Source: Hawksworthiomyces lignivorus (lineage: Eukaryota > Ascomycota > Sordariomycetes > Ophiostomatales > Ophiostomataceae). Taken from it: a stretch of 64,000 nucleotides of DNA. This document shows, in pieces, positions 45,346 through 56,599 of the stretch. Location: contig NTMA01000110.1 of the NCBI GenBank assembly GCA_002917075.1, positions 1-64,000 of the forward strand. Reading direction: 5' to 3'. Each line of letters opens with the position of its first letter. Position 1 is the stretch's first letter. A program made the translations under genes and the position numbers. The notes below the pieces were generated by a model that saw only the letters and a list, made by a program, of their open reading frames with translations, did no database searches and was not told where the DNA came from.

Positions 45346-48300
45346 CTAGGTTACTGTCTTGGTGGGGTCTGTACTTGATGACAAGGTACCACCTTCAAGA
45401 CACTTTAACATCGCTTTTGAGAATACCGGCGATAACAGTTGGACAGACTCGTCAGTAAAATCGCCTCCAAGTCGCCGGATTTGCCAATCCGTTCCTCTGC
45501 TTTTGCCTAATATAGCTATCCCATTGTTCGAAACTATGAACTGCACAGAATCGTGCGGCTCATCAATGTCGCTGATGCCGGTGCTTTTACGCAGATGTGT
45601 CTCTGCTTGGGAGCAGATGCTGATGCACCTGCGGGTTGACTCCCACTCCTCGGCCAATTGTTGTAAATCATCAATGTCTTCCACAGAAGTCGCTGTCTTC
45701 AAACTTTTCCCTAATTGGTCAATCAGCTCTTTACTATGTTGTTTCAGCTCTGCAGCTCTAGGGAGAAGTATCTTCTTGCAGTCTTCCAGCGTCTTAATGC
45801 AGACTCTTTCCTGAATTCCCTCTGACTCATCAGCTGCAGCAGAAATACTGTGGCGTTTGGCCGCAAGCAAAAGCTGGTCAATGTGGTCGATTATTTGTTC
45901 GCAAAATCCTGTATACGTATCCATAACTAGTTCATCCTCTGCTTTATGTCGCAGTCCTTGGATAAGTGAGTCGGGTTCTATTACAGTCTTCTCAGATAAG
46001 GAGATTATTCTGCCATTGATGAGTTGCAGAAGGTAACTGAGATTATCGGCAGTACATTTGATGAGATTTATATGAGTTTCTGTGAGCTCGGTTGCATGAG
46101 AGAACTTGCCGCTGTTAAATTGGAAAACACAGGTCAGACATGGTCTAATCCAGTGCGTTGGGTAGTTGCAGAAGCTTACATGCGCCATTCGCCAAGAGCA
46201 ATGACAATAGTAGATGTGTAGCACGATATCTGTTGTCCGAGCTCGTCGAAATCGCCGGCTATACACATCAATTCAGGCCAGTCTCGAGGACTTTTGCGAC
46301 TGTCCCCAGAAAACGACAAATTTTCCTTACATTTCCTTGCGAACTTTATATATGCATCCCGGCATAGGCGTAAGAGGAACTCGAGCACAGAGAGATCGAT
46401 ATCGGTGGAGGTCTTGACGACATCGACAAGCAAGCGCAAGACTGAAATCGAATTGTCCAGTTTCTCGAGTAGTCTGCGAGTGACTATGGAATGCTGTGCA
46501 AAGCCTTGAATCGCCTTGCGAAGCGTGTTACTGGCTTGTAAGACGACAACGGCTAGAGACAATGACCCTGGATCTAACCCTACATTTTCGACACTTTTCT
46601 GAGCGGTGTCTGCTTGCGCCCCCACGACGACGCCTCCTTGTGTGATGCCTGTCATGCCAGGTTGGTTTCCAGAATTAACTAGCTCTGCCTCATGGTCTGA
46701 CAGCCACTTCTCAAGTGTGTCGTTTTTTTGGGTGGCCACCTCAGACAAGCGTTCTAGGCTCTCGATCAGTGAAGCAGCTTGGGGTTGCCGAGGAGCCTTT
46801 GACGTTGTATCCGACTTATGGGAATGACGTTGAAGGCTCTCAACATCGGAATATGGAATATCAGAATTGCTGTCGTGAGAGGGGTCGGGCTCGCTGGATT
46901 TGCTAGCGGACATTGAGCTCATCGCGGCTGCTACACGCCGGTTCACAGATTTGACATAATTGTCTCCCGTAATATACCCAATGAAAGTCATGCTATCATC
47001 CCTCGGGACCAAGTCCCACAAGGTAAGCGGCATGCGTAATATAAGCAAAGTGGACAGACTCGGGTATACAGCTTCAATCGTAATTCTTTCGGTATTGATA
47101 TTCTTCCCATCAGGGAACTTTGATATCAACTTTGCAAAGGCTTGGATATCTGCGTCTGTGGGAGAATCAACATTGAGCCTAGCACAAACTAGAACGTGAG
47201 GAATATTGCAGTCATTATTTCTGCTATAAACTGGCGACCGCTGGTTCGATGCCGGTATTGAGCGACACTCCGGTAAGGGACATATGTGAATATGCCTCGG
47301 AGTTTTGTCCTGAGACAGGAACTGGTAGATCGGAGTCCGTCGTCGGAACTTCTCCTTAACGAGTTCACCGTGTATTGAACGCATATATGATCCTTGCTTG
47401 TTCTTTCGCAGTGAACCAGAGCATTCAGATAAAGTTTTGACCATTTTTGAGTGCAGGTACGTATCGGAGAACGGCAGCGGATTTTCGCCCGGTCCGTCGG
47501 GGATGGAAAGCTCGCCTAGGGTTTTGACAAGTGTGTGTGTAAAAGAATCCGGGCCAACTTCTGCGGCTACACCATATTCCCCAGGCTCAAAGCCCGTCGC
47601 AGAGATCGCTGACACAACACCTTTGCCAGTTGTGTCAAAAGCATTGAGAACAGCCTGACAGGAGTCAAAGAGAAGCAAAATGTCGCAATCTCGCATTTGA
47701 ATGAGAGGTTGGATCATTGCTGTATTCACTTCACAATCTCTCTGGCGGTTTCTGTCGTATATAAGCGCTTGCCTTAGATAGCAATTGGATAATATTACTT
47801 ACGATACCTAAATAGGTGGCGCATAGTGATCTACTTTTATGGCATGACCTCCGTAGTAAACAATACACAGATTTCCGACACAGTCGTTGGCCACCAGGAA
47901 CGACTGGACTCTTGAGCACAGATGGAATTTTGCTTCTTTAGTGGAAGGTATACGATAGACATCAACGACGAACCTGTAGTTATCTCGAAACATGCTAGCA
48001 AGATCACTGACTTCGGACTCCACACCGAGATCGTCATCTTCGAATTGAAGTAGCAAGACGGCGACATTCTGATAAGGTGTATGGCCGGTATCCCATTGAT
48101 GCCTGCATGCCGCTTCCAAACGTTCGACAATAGATGATAAGTCAGGTGAGTGGACTTCAGTTCTTGCAATATCATGGGTCTCGCTAGAAAGACAGATGAA
48201 CCCATCCCTTTGGAGGCTTATTGTGGATTCTTCACATCCGATGACTTTAGCACGTATCTCAACCGGGGCCTCTAGTTCATCATCGTTGCTGCTCGATGAT

Positions 48301-48404
48301 GCCAATTTTTGACGTTTTGATGGTAGCTGAGCTTTATGGTTTCCTGGGGAGCTTGATCTTGAGCATCGTCCAGATCCCGGTGTAGAAGGTGTTAAGCTTT
48401 CCAT
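45346..48404 (-). pseudogene. Caspase-like (clan CD) gene with in-frame stop; C-terminal helical domain
   Basis: Minus-strand exons are 47803-48404, 46180-47751 and 45346-46111, joined through introns of 51 bp (TATC|GTAAGT...GACAG) and 68 bp (GCAT|GTAAGC...AACAG). They give one frame of about 980 codons. The first exon and the start of the second form a caspase-like p20 region: VAVLLLQFEDDDLGVESEV, the His loop CIVYYGGHA, then the Cys strand CDILLLFDSCQA. Between them, at 47808-47810, is a TAG codon where homologues tend to have Trp. The frame is intact on both sides. After the peptidase part come a Ser-rich linker and a helical C-terminal domain (LSLAVVVLQASNTLRKAI; ISCYTSTIVIALGEWRI) resembling N-terminal domains of fungal STAND/HeLo-like proteins. 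This is probably a recently disabled cell-death-type protease. Readthrough, sequencing error, or a different 5' splice site (AAA|GTAGAT) that skips the TAG are alternatives. Confidence 0.72.
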
Positions 48405-49696
48405 AGTAGAAATAGAAAGACCGCTGTAAGATATTCGCGCAGGGGAAATTTGGAAGCGATCGAACCACAAGAGAATGAGTTTATGTGAACCTTCTCAGGA
48501 TTGTTGAATTATCTATAAATTAGTGACCAGACTTCTGTACAACCTAGAGCATTAAATGTCCTTTTGCTGCAAGGTGAGAATGACTTGCAAGGCTTGTGTC
48601 TTTGGGCGGCAAGACAAATAAAAAAGAAAAGAAAAGAAAGAGAGAAAGGAGAAAAAAAGAGAAGAAAAAGCAAAAAGTATGTCGTCGGTGACGAAGGTGA
48701 GATACCGAGGACAATCTTTTAAGCGCCATCGCGTCCACCACTGAGGTGCCGCTTGAGGTATGATTTTTGAGCAGTGGTTCGCGAAGCGGTGTCAATAAAG
48801 TAGACATCAAATTACACTTTGAAGACTTTCACAAACAAAGGTCCCCTCTCCTATATTGGGCGCGTATCAACGCAATTGAAGTGTGCATCTACCAATACGA
48901 AATTCACACCGCAGTTCTGTACAGATACAGCTCCGGTATTGAACATAAAGCCAGATCTACCCTATAGACGCACGAACAGTGATGGTGTCTTGGGTGCAAA
49001 AGCACAAATACCCTAAGCTAAAAGATCAAAAGTAAAAGGGTATGTTAACAAGAAACAAGGAAAGCAATAAGGTAGGTTTAGAGGCAGTGCTGGTCTACTG
49101 GAGCATAGAAGCGGCTGAAGCGTGACAAGCACGACGGGGTTCAGCTGTATTTCACAGCAATTTTAGTCCCTTCCGAGGCCATCTTTTTAATATTATCACC
49201 GTACAAAATAATGGATGGACGTCTGAGTTTCCTAGATTGTATTCTTCTACTGCCAAGATTAATCTTTTTAGGCTTATCAAGTCGCTCAGCGTCGTCGTTT
49301 TTACCAAAGGCGCTATCTGAATTCTTGGCTGTGATGCTTGTGACGGCTACTAGCTTTGTCTCTGTAGCTGGTTCATCTGTTGTTGCTATATTAAAGCGCC
49401 GCTCCTCTACTCTTATGTGTCTCGGTCAGTCCATGATATGTGTTTGTTCTCGCCTGCTTGCTCTCGAAAGATAGCTTCTACAAAGTACAGAAATATAGAT
49501 TTTATTCTTTTCTTATCTGCAGCGTATTGGTGAGCACTATTTAAAGCACCTCAGACGGTCCTCAGCGATGGAGATCAGCGGTGTAACAGCACAGCAGAGA
49601 ATTAGCCAACATGCTGTTCTTATTCAGAAAGAGAGTCTCTGGTGATTTTCGTACTTTTTGTTTCAAAGGTACCTTCAGCTTTCCTCAATTTTGCTA
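48405..49696. other. AT-rich spacer with a possible coding relic
   Basis: Contains the promoter of the caspase-like gene, purine runs at 48617-48670, and the relic described at 49141-49431. No intact gene. Confidence 0.4.
49141..49431 (-). pseudogene. Possible decayed coding relic, lysine/arginine-rich
   Basis: The minus strand is open for about 95 codons without an ATG start, between a TGA upstream and a TGA at 49141-49143. The text is protein-like and basic (AERLDKPKKINLGSRR, PSIILYGDNIKKMASEG). Just upstream a second frame reads IFREQAGENKHISWTDRD before a stop. Together this looks like fragments of one ancient gene broken by frameshifts or stops, perhaps from a mobile element. No family could be named. 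Confidence 0.2.
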
Positions 49697-51205
49697 TCAA
49701 TATGACGAAAGGCGGGTGTGCATCCCCGTTTCACGTTCTCCTCGTCTTCCATATCCCTTCCTCGGCTTTTCTCTCAAGATGTACCGCAATAAGTGTCGCA
49801 GAACAATGTTATCCTCTCCGTCAGGTCCAACTACATCTTCCTGGTAAAAAATTTTACTCTCCTTTCTCGAGTACGACCTGAGCTCTTCCTCCGTGGCGAA
49901 TACTTGGGCCGGTTCGCCATCACCGCCGCTCCGGCCCCATGCTACAAGGTCAACGATATTGACGTGTGTTCGACGAAGGACCTTTGGGTCAACGTCAGTA
50001 TGCTTATACAGAAATTTCAACCAAGAAACCAATAATTGAAAGAAAATGGCATGTCAGGTGGGAGGAGAAATTGCAACGAGAAGAGGGACGCTTACAGCTT
50101 CACATTGTCCGCATGTCTCGGGAGGATTGGCGATGCCGACAGCACGGCAGAGAGTGTGCCAAGAGTTGATGTCGGCCTCGCTCCCGAACCACAAGACGAC
50201 CTCTTTGGCCATAGCCCGGTTGTAGTCTTGCCAGGCCTGTTTGTTCTCGGGGTCGTCACGCACCCAGAAGAAATGTCTCCGCAGCTGATCAAACGACTTG
50301 TTCGGCGGCAGGCTAGGGTCGTAGGGAAACGACGGGAAAGAGAGAAAGAAGAGGTCCAAGGGCGTGTCCATCGGAGCTGCAGCCGGAGCTGGGCTTTTTG
50401 TGGGAGGAGGAAGAGGAGCATGAGCGGGAGCAAGAGAAGGAGCAGGAGCAAGAGAAGGAGCAGGAGCATGAGCAGGAGCAGGAGCATGAGCCGCTGCCGG
50501 AGTTGGGGCTGAAACAGGACCGGCTGTCGAAGTAGTAACAGGCTTCTTCTTCTTCTCCTTTCCCTTTGTCTTCTTCTTCTTCTTCTGTTCCGTGCCCGCG
50601 GCTTCACTGCCGCTGGGCTGTCTGGCCTTGTTGCTTTGCGACGGCGATGGCTGCTGGCCTGCGCCGTGTTGTACCACCTTCTTTCCGTCCACGATCATAA
50701 CAGCGGCGACGACTCCTGGTTCCGGCCTAGGAGCAGCCGCCGCCGCTTTTCCTGACGCAGGTTTTGCGGCGGCTGTTTTCTTCTTATGCTTAGGGGAATC
50801 TTGAATATGTGCGTCCAAGGCTTGCGTCTTTGCAAATGACCTCTTGCACAGGTCACACGAATGGGGTCGTACTGCTGCAGCCGCCACCGCTTTTTCTGGC
50901 GCTGGATTTGCGGCGGTCGTTCTCTTCTTATGCTTAGGGGAATCTTGACTGTGATCGTCCAAGGCTTGCGTCGTCGCAAACGACCTCTTGCACAGGTCAC
51001 ACGAGTGGGGTCGTACTGCTGCAGCCGTTGCGGGCGCACCGGCGCCGCTGGGCAAAGGCGTCGGCTGCTCGGCCACGAAGCCGATCAGCGTGGGTGGTGC
51101 TTTGGCTGGTTCGGTAGCAGCATGCTTCGGAGAGTCTCCAATGTGTTGTTGGAGCGCCTCTGGCGATTTGAACGAACGACGGCACAAGCTGCAGTGGTTA
51201 TCCAT
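49697..51205 (-). CDS. C2H2 zinc-finger protein (three fingers, conserved C-terminal domain)
   Basis: Exons are complement 50096-51205 and 49697-49981 (intron 114 bp, GCT|GTAAGC...CAAAG|GTC), giving 464 residues. Splicing joins CGQCEA to VLRRTHVNIVDLVAWGR. Three fingers share the form CxxC...F...L..H......H with the unusual DSPKH ending (residues about 5-28, 63-86, 100-123). The second and third are near duplicates. Then follow a Lys-rich patch (KKKKKTKGKEKKKK), an Ala-Pro repeat, and a C-terminal domain with FSSFP-type text (FFLSFPSFPYDPSLPPNKSF, WHTLCRAVGI, CGQCEA, IVLRHLLRYIL). I have seen similar fungal proteins of unknown function. A nucleic-acid-binding or nuclear role is inferred from fingers and basic patch. 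The start at 51205 is taken because MDNHCSLC begins directly at the first finger. Confidence 0.8.
50398..50510. repeat. Ala-Pro coding minisatellite in the zinc-finger gene
   Basis: Imperfect 6- to 12-bp units (GAGCAG/GAGCAT type on plus) encode an (AP)n-like linker on the minus strand. Confidence 0.7.
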
Positions 51206-51997
51206 TGCAAGGGTAGATGGGTGATTTTGCGGCTGCGATGTAAGAGAGATCACTTTCGAACGAGAAGCCAACGGGAAGCCAACTCCGTTGGAATACAATG
51301 AAACAAATAATAGTTAATCAATTATCTCCAAGACGAGATAAATCTCTCAGGTTATATAGCGACCACGACCAAATAGAGCATTGTGCCGCACAAGGCGAGG
51401 TCAAATCCAGGTGCTCCCCTCCCTCGCCTATGCAGGATCACTCTGCAAGGCTGCCTGACCAATGCGTGACATTCTCTCGATATGTACACCAAATCACAGA
51501 AACTCGTGTTAATTAAACCCGGTCACACTACATATGCCCCGTCTTCGTTGCCTTGCATTCATTATTACGAGGCGGTGTTCCCTCTGCACCTGGTCGCAAT
51601 GTTGGCCTTGGCGGAGTCAAACCCTTGAAGGGACAAACGTATTGGATATGATATACGATGCTGGAATTCGCCAACTCAGCAGAAGATAGGCGCCCGGGAC
51701 GAATAATGTCTCCGGGGTCGAGTTTTTTGACATCTTAATATGTACCTTACGTCGTTTTGTTGTAGGACTTGCGCCCCATAAGGCGGTCCGATTTTGGGCC
51801 ATTGTTCGCTTTGGGAAGCATGACCTGGCTCAGCCTCGCTCTATTATCAGTCGAGAGAATGAATGCAATTTGTAAAATTAATTCTTTCAGGTTTCCTTCT
51901 TGCGTGTATACTTTCGTTGTCCTTTTTTCTATTTTACATCCTTTGCTTTGTAAAACCTCCTCCCAATTACGTCTGCTTTTCCCACCATGAGCCATCA
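51206..51997. other. Spacer between zinc-finger and flavoprotein genes
   Basis: Promoter of the zinc-finger gene and 3' flank of the flavoprotein gene. No coding region supported. Confidence 0.45.
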
Positions 51998-54447
51998 TCA
52001 ATGGCGCCTCGGCCCGGCGTGCAGCCCCTGCAGCAGCGAGCGCTTGGGGCTCTTGGGGGGCGCAGCGGCGGCCGCGGTCACGCGGCAGAGCCGCCCGTTC
52101 TGCGACCCGGCGTAGAGGCTGTTCTCCGTGCGCACCTCCCAGCCCTCGCTGCCGACGGTCGTGGGCGCCCAGAAGACGTTCCAGGGGTCGCGCGCGCGCT
52201 TGACCGCCAGCAGCCGGTCGTACTCGGCGCCCCAGAAGCTCTGCTGCCAGTTGGGCTCGTCCGGGTCCGCCTCGTTGACGTACGCGCCGGAGCCGGGTGT
52301 CACGCGCCGCAGCGTGTTCATGGCGGCCTCGAAGCGCGCGCGCGACGCCAGCCGGGCGGCCGTGGCGTTGAAGACCGGCGCGGCGGGCGCGGCTGTCGCG
52401 TTGCTGCCGCCGCGACCGCCTGCCGGTGGTGGCAGGTCGTAATTGCCGCCAAAGTCGCCGTAGTCGAACACGTCGCCGTGCATCAGCGCGTTGCGGAACG
52501 CCGGGTTGACCGAGCTGTTGCCCGGCACCTGCACGGCGGGTAGGTTGCGCGAGGGCGCCACCTGGACGCCGTGGAACGAGTAGCCCGACTCGATGACCGA
52601 CCGCAGCGCCGCCACCGTCGCGTCAAACGTCGCATTGTCCGCCCAGTTGCGTCGCGGGAACAGCCGCGTCGCGAACCGCCCGTCGCCGGGGCTGTCGCCC
52701 GCCCCCTGCTGCGGGCCCGGGCCCCACGACAGCGACGTCCGCGGCAGCGTGTTGTTGACCGCGATGCCCACCGCCCGCAGGCTGTCAAACAGCGGCTGCA
52801 CAAACTTCTGCGCCTCCGCCGCCGTCATCCCGGGCAGCTCCAGCGTCGTCGAGAAGCTCGCGCTGCGGTTGCCAAACGCCGAGATGTAGTTGTACCCCGA
52901 CCCGCCCCCGTCGCACAGCTGCTGCCCAAACCGCAGGTACACCGACACCCCCTTCCAGAACGTCTCAATGTCCGCCACCGTCGCCGGCGCCTGCCGCTGC
53001 GGGAACGATGGCCGCGGCCGCGTCCCATTGCCTCTCGGCGGCCGCGTAAAGTTGAAGCCGCCGTAGCCGCCACCGCCAAATCCGCCGCCGCCTCCTACCG
53101 GGGGACGTCCGGTACCGTTCCCGGCGGGCCGTGGAATCGTAAAGTTGAAGGGGTTCGCACCGCCAAACGGATTGGGGCCGCCGAAGGGGTTGCTGAAATT
53201 AAACGGGTTGCTCTGGTTGAACGGAGCCGTGAAATTGAATGGATTGGTAAAGTTGAACGGGTTTGTGAAGTTGAATGGACCAGTAAAGTTAAACGGCCCC
53301 GTAAAATTGAATCCGCCGCCAAAGGCGCTGCCGAATTGGAAGGAGATGCTAGTCTCGGACACGTGAACGGCAGGGAACGCCCGCACAATGGCCGACGTGA
53401 CGATGCCATAGCTGCCCGGCCCGCCGCCGCGCAGTGCGTAAAAGAGGTCCGCGTTGACCGAGGAGTCCACCGTGATGAAGCGCCCGTCGGCCGTCACCAC
53501 CTGCAGCGCGAGCACTTGGTCGGACCCCATGCCGTACGACGAGCCCAGCGACGAGTGACCGCCACCTGCCATCCAGCCGCCAAACGCGCCCACCGTCTGG
53601 CCGCCCGGCACGATCAGCGTCATGTTGTACTTGTCCATGTACTTGTACAGCTCCCAAGCCTCCAGGCCGACACCCACTCGTGCCGCCATGCCTGTGTAGT
53701 AATTGCCCGCCGTGTACTTGGGCAGAAACTCGAAATTCTTCAGGTGGTGTGTCCAGACGCTGAGCGCGCCGGCACCAGTCGACCGACCCACAAAGTCATG
53801 TCCCGTGTTTCTGTTTGTTAGTGCAACGGAACATTTATGGGAATTTCTTGTTTTGCCGAGACTTACTTAACAACCAGTCGCACGTTCTTGTTCCGCGCAA
53901 AGTTCACGGCCGCCTGCACCTGCTTCACCGTCGTCACGTTCACCACGTACTCGGGGAAGCCGCCGCGCGTGCAGTTGCTCGTAGGCTCAAAGTCCGCAGC
54001 GCACGTCTCGCCCTGCGGCCACGACGTGAGCACCGTCAGCGGGTCGTCGATGTAGAAGCGTGTGCCAAATGTCCCGAAGAGCAGCTGCATGCACTTGGTC
54101 ACGTTGTACACGCCCACCATATTCGGATAGCACACCGCACCAGGCGGGTTCGGGTGCAGCAGCCCGCCGTCCATGGTGGCGTTGAGCTGCGCCCACTCCG
54201 CCGCCGACGGCCAGTCCGGCGAGCCGGGAAACGCCTTGCACGCCGCGGCCGAAGATGCCGCGCTGGCCGGAGCAAGAGATGCGGCCGTTGCATTTCCAAA
54301 AGCGATGGCTGAGAAATTGCCCACGTCGGAGTCGGTGAGCTGGGTGGCCTCATAAGGGAAGTTGATGTGCGTGTTGGTGCTGTTGCCCGCGGCGGCAGCA
54401 CCCACCGCCAAGCCGGCCACGGCCGTGGCAACTGCTTTCAACAGCAT
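51998..54447 (-). CDS. Secreted FAD-linked oxidoreductase (berberine-bridge / isoamyl alcohol oxidase-like)
   Basis: Exons are complement 53867-54447 and 51998-53810 (intron 56 bp, TTAA|GTAAGT...AACAG|A), giving 797 residues. A signal peptide (MLLKAVATAVAGLAVGAAAAG) is followed by the PCMH-type FAD domain: ARNKNVRLVVK/NTGHDFVGRSTGAG (the splice joins it), WTHHLKNFEF, VPGGQTVGAFGGWMAGGGHS (about 261-280) and LRGGGPGSYGIVTS. The C-terminal BBE motif is YVNEADPDEPNWQQSFWG, then YDRLLAVKRARDPWNVFW. NTGHDF with WTHHL resembles fungal isoamyl-alcohol-oxidase (mreA-like) enzymes. The substrate is unknown. The protein is about 200 residues longer than usual because of an Asn-Phe-Thr/Pro-Phe repeat and a Gly-rich stretch (about residues 361-470) inserted between the FAD and substrate domains. 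Many Asn-X-Ser/Thr sites suggest heavy glycosylation. The tail is short and basic. Confidence 0.88.
53132..53313 (-). repeat. NFT(N/G)PF coding repeat inside the flavoprotein
   Basis: About ten 18-bp units encode repeats of the hexapeptide N-F-T-x-P-F (variants NQSNPF, NFSNPF, GGPNPF). Eight N-glycosylation sequons fall within about 57 residues. Confidence 0.9.
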
Positions 54448-55551
54448 ACTCGATTCTCTTTCACTGCGTACGTGTATTCTCTCCTTTCAGTATATTGAGA
54501 GACGCTTGAAAGCTTCAACCTCCAAGAGCTATAGCTTCTACAAGTGGAGGTGGACGAGAGCTTTCGATGCCCAGACATGACTTATATATACTTGCCACTT
54601 TAAATTCGGGCTCCATTCGACAAGAGCCAGGATCTGCAGGCACACGGAGCGTCCCATTCGTGAATTGGCCATTCCACGTTCTCTCCTACGTCGGTACCCT
54701 TTCCCATATCGTTTTCGATGTGGGCACCCACGCGGCTGTACAATTACCGTTTTGCAGCGGCTGAAAGAGAAACGCTAATGAAGGGCACGTTGAAAGTCAA
54801 AGGACACCGGCCGATTGAGAAGATAAATCACTTAAAGACTGAAACAGAACTTGGTCCCGCTTGCTATGGTTCGAACTGGAGATTTTATCCAGATCAAATT
54901 TTGGTGCAGTTCGTGGTAAAGAGCATGGGCCGTATATTGCTCACTGATATGGACGCCATGTGTAGAAACACAAAATATCTATAAACAGCTATCCCATCCG
55001 AGAATCATAATCATGGAATCGGAAAAACTATAAAACCCAATCGTACGTTTCCCACCTCTACTATCATAGTAACACGTCGTTGGGGATCCCGGTGCGCTTT
55101 GGGAGAACTGAGGATCTGGGAAATCTTTTGTTGCTCGATCCTAGCGTCAGCATCCGGCTGAATAGAAAAGCGGCCATAGAGGTAGAATATACAAGATAAA
55201 AGGCAGAAAAAAAGAATATGCTGGTATAGAGAAAAGCCCTGTTCCTGGAGCCATACAAATTTACCCGAGCCTTTCTCCTCTTTCAGAGGCAACGATCCAA
55301 GGAACGACAAAAGAGGAGAACTGATCAAGGAGAGCTATCTGCATATCGTGTCGGGCGATGTTCAATATCCCGGTCAATAAAGTAGGCCGAGCATCCGAGG
55401 TTTCGGAAACGACATTAATGGTTGAATTGAATCCTTTTTTTTTTCATGAAAGGGCTATCGTATGGGACATAGTAACATTTTTGTGAGCACAATGAGAGCG
55501 CGTGAGATGCGACTTCGTCATTGGCAAGCGAACAACATGTCGTCCAAAACC

Positions 55552-55583
<32 letters not shown>

Positions 55584-56599
55584 CAAAAGTCAAACTCAGG
55601 GCAGACAAAAAATAGTTGAACCAAATAATTTTTAGAAATAAAAGATCTAACATGTAAAATTAGAACAGGAACCAGAGAATGGTCAGCCAGCATGTATAAT
55701 TCACGATACCTCTAGTCATTCAGTCGTCTTCAGCCGTCAGATTTACACAATTCAGAGAAGTGTTCTCAAAACAATTGTATCTGTGCTATTGAAACTAAAC
55801 CGAAAGTAACCAAAACCAAAAAAAGAAAAGAAAAAGATTCTTTGAAAATTAGGTTTACAAAAAAATGAATGACCAAAAATTGAACGTACACGTAGCATGG
55901 CACTGCCCGGCCTCTTTGTCTGCGAGTTTCCACCTTCGTTGGTATTGTCCCGATTCGGTGCATCGCGATATGCTCGAATCCAGACACAGGAAAACAATCA
56001 CATAAAATTCTCTAGCTATTGAGTTAAGGTATATAGAGCTAATTCGGACTCAATGTGATACTCATTATTTTCTTTTTGTATCTCTTGTCTCTCAAAGACG
56101 GGGTGCTGAAGATTGTGCACAGCCCAAAATACTATTGTTGCCAGTAAAGGAGAAATTTATCAAAGAGGAGGCTGTGGCATTGCCACGACCGAGGAGAAGG
56201 AAAAGGGATATGCTTAATATGAAAAAAAAAAAAAAAGCATTAAAGTTAAAATTAGAACCATAACTACGATGTAGGAATACCTTTAAACGCTGAACATGTT
56301 CGTCTTTGACTATTGTTTACATCTGTACGCCTCGAGATCGTGACATGAAACACGCTGTAGTTCCTTTGATGAAGCAACTTTTGATTTCGAATGTCTTTCT
56401 GCATTGTCTTGAGAGTTTTCAGAGCCCCAAAAAGAGTGTATATATGCCATGGATTCCATCTCTTCAAGTCCGGAGCACCTGGATGTTCTCATACTCATCT
56501 TCACCAATATCACAACATCATCTCTGACAACTTCCAGTTTCACGACATCTAGCTTTGATTTCCATTTAAAAACCACCTACATATTTTTAAAAGATAGCT
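54448..56599. other. Divergent AT-rich spacer
   Basis: 2.15 kb between the start codons of the flavoprotein (minus) and the 986-residue protein (plus). It includes a T31 run at 55553-55583 and A runs near 56222. No coding region was recognised; the 54870 TTCGAAC core was checked as a tRNA T-loop and fails stem pairing. Confidence 0.45.
55553..55583. repeat. T31 homopolymer
   Basis: Thirty-one consecutive T. Could be a slippage-prone tract or the poly(A) tail trace of an antisense-oriented retrotransposed sequence, but no element body is recognisable next to it. Confidence 0.9.

Noticed and set aside
47808..48404. Caspase-like gene as a short intact one-exon protein
   Set aside because: It would end right after the His loop without the catalytic Cys, while the next exon continues in frame with the missing half.
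52571..53821. 416-codon plus-strand frame opposite the flavoprotein
   Set aside because: Shadow; Arg/Val/Glu-rich and repetitive only because of the coding repeat on the other strand.
54865..54890. tRNA-like GGTTCGAACT box
   Set aside because: Flanking bases do not pair as a T-arm, and no A-box lies at the right distance.
55553..55583. T31 run as the poly(A) tail of a retroelement
   Set aside because: No reverse transcriptase, target-site duplication or element body is visible on either side.
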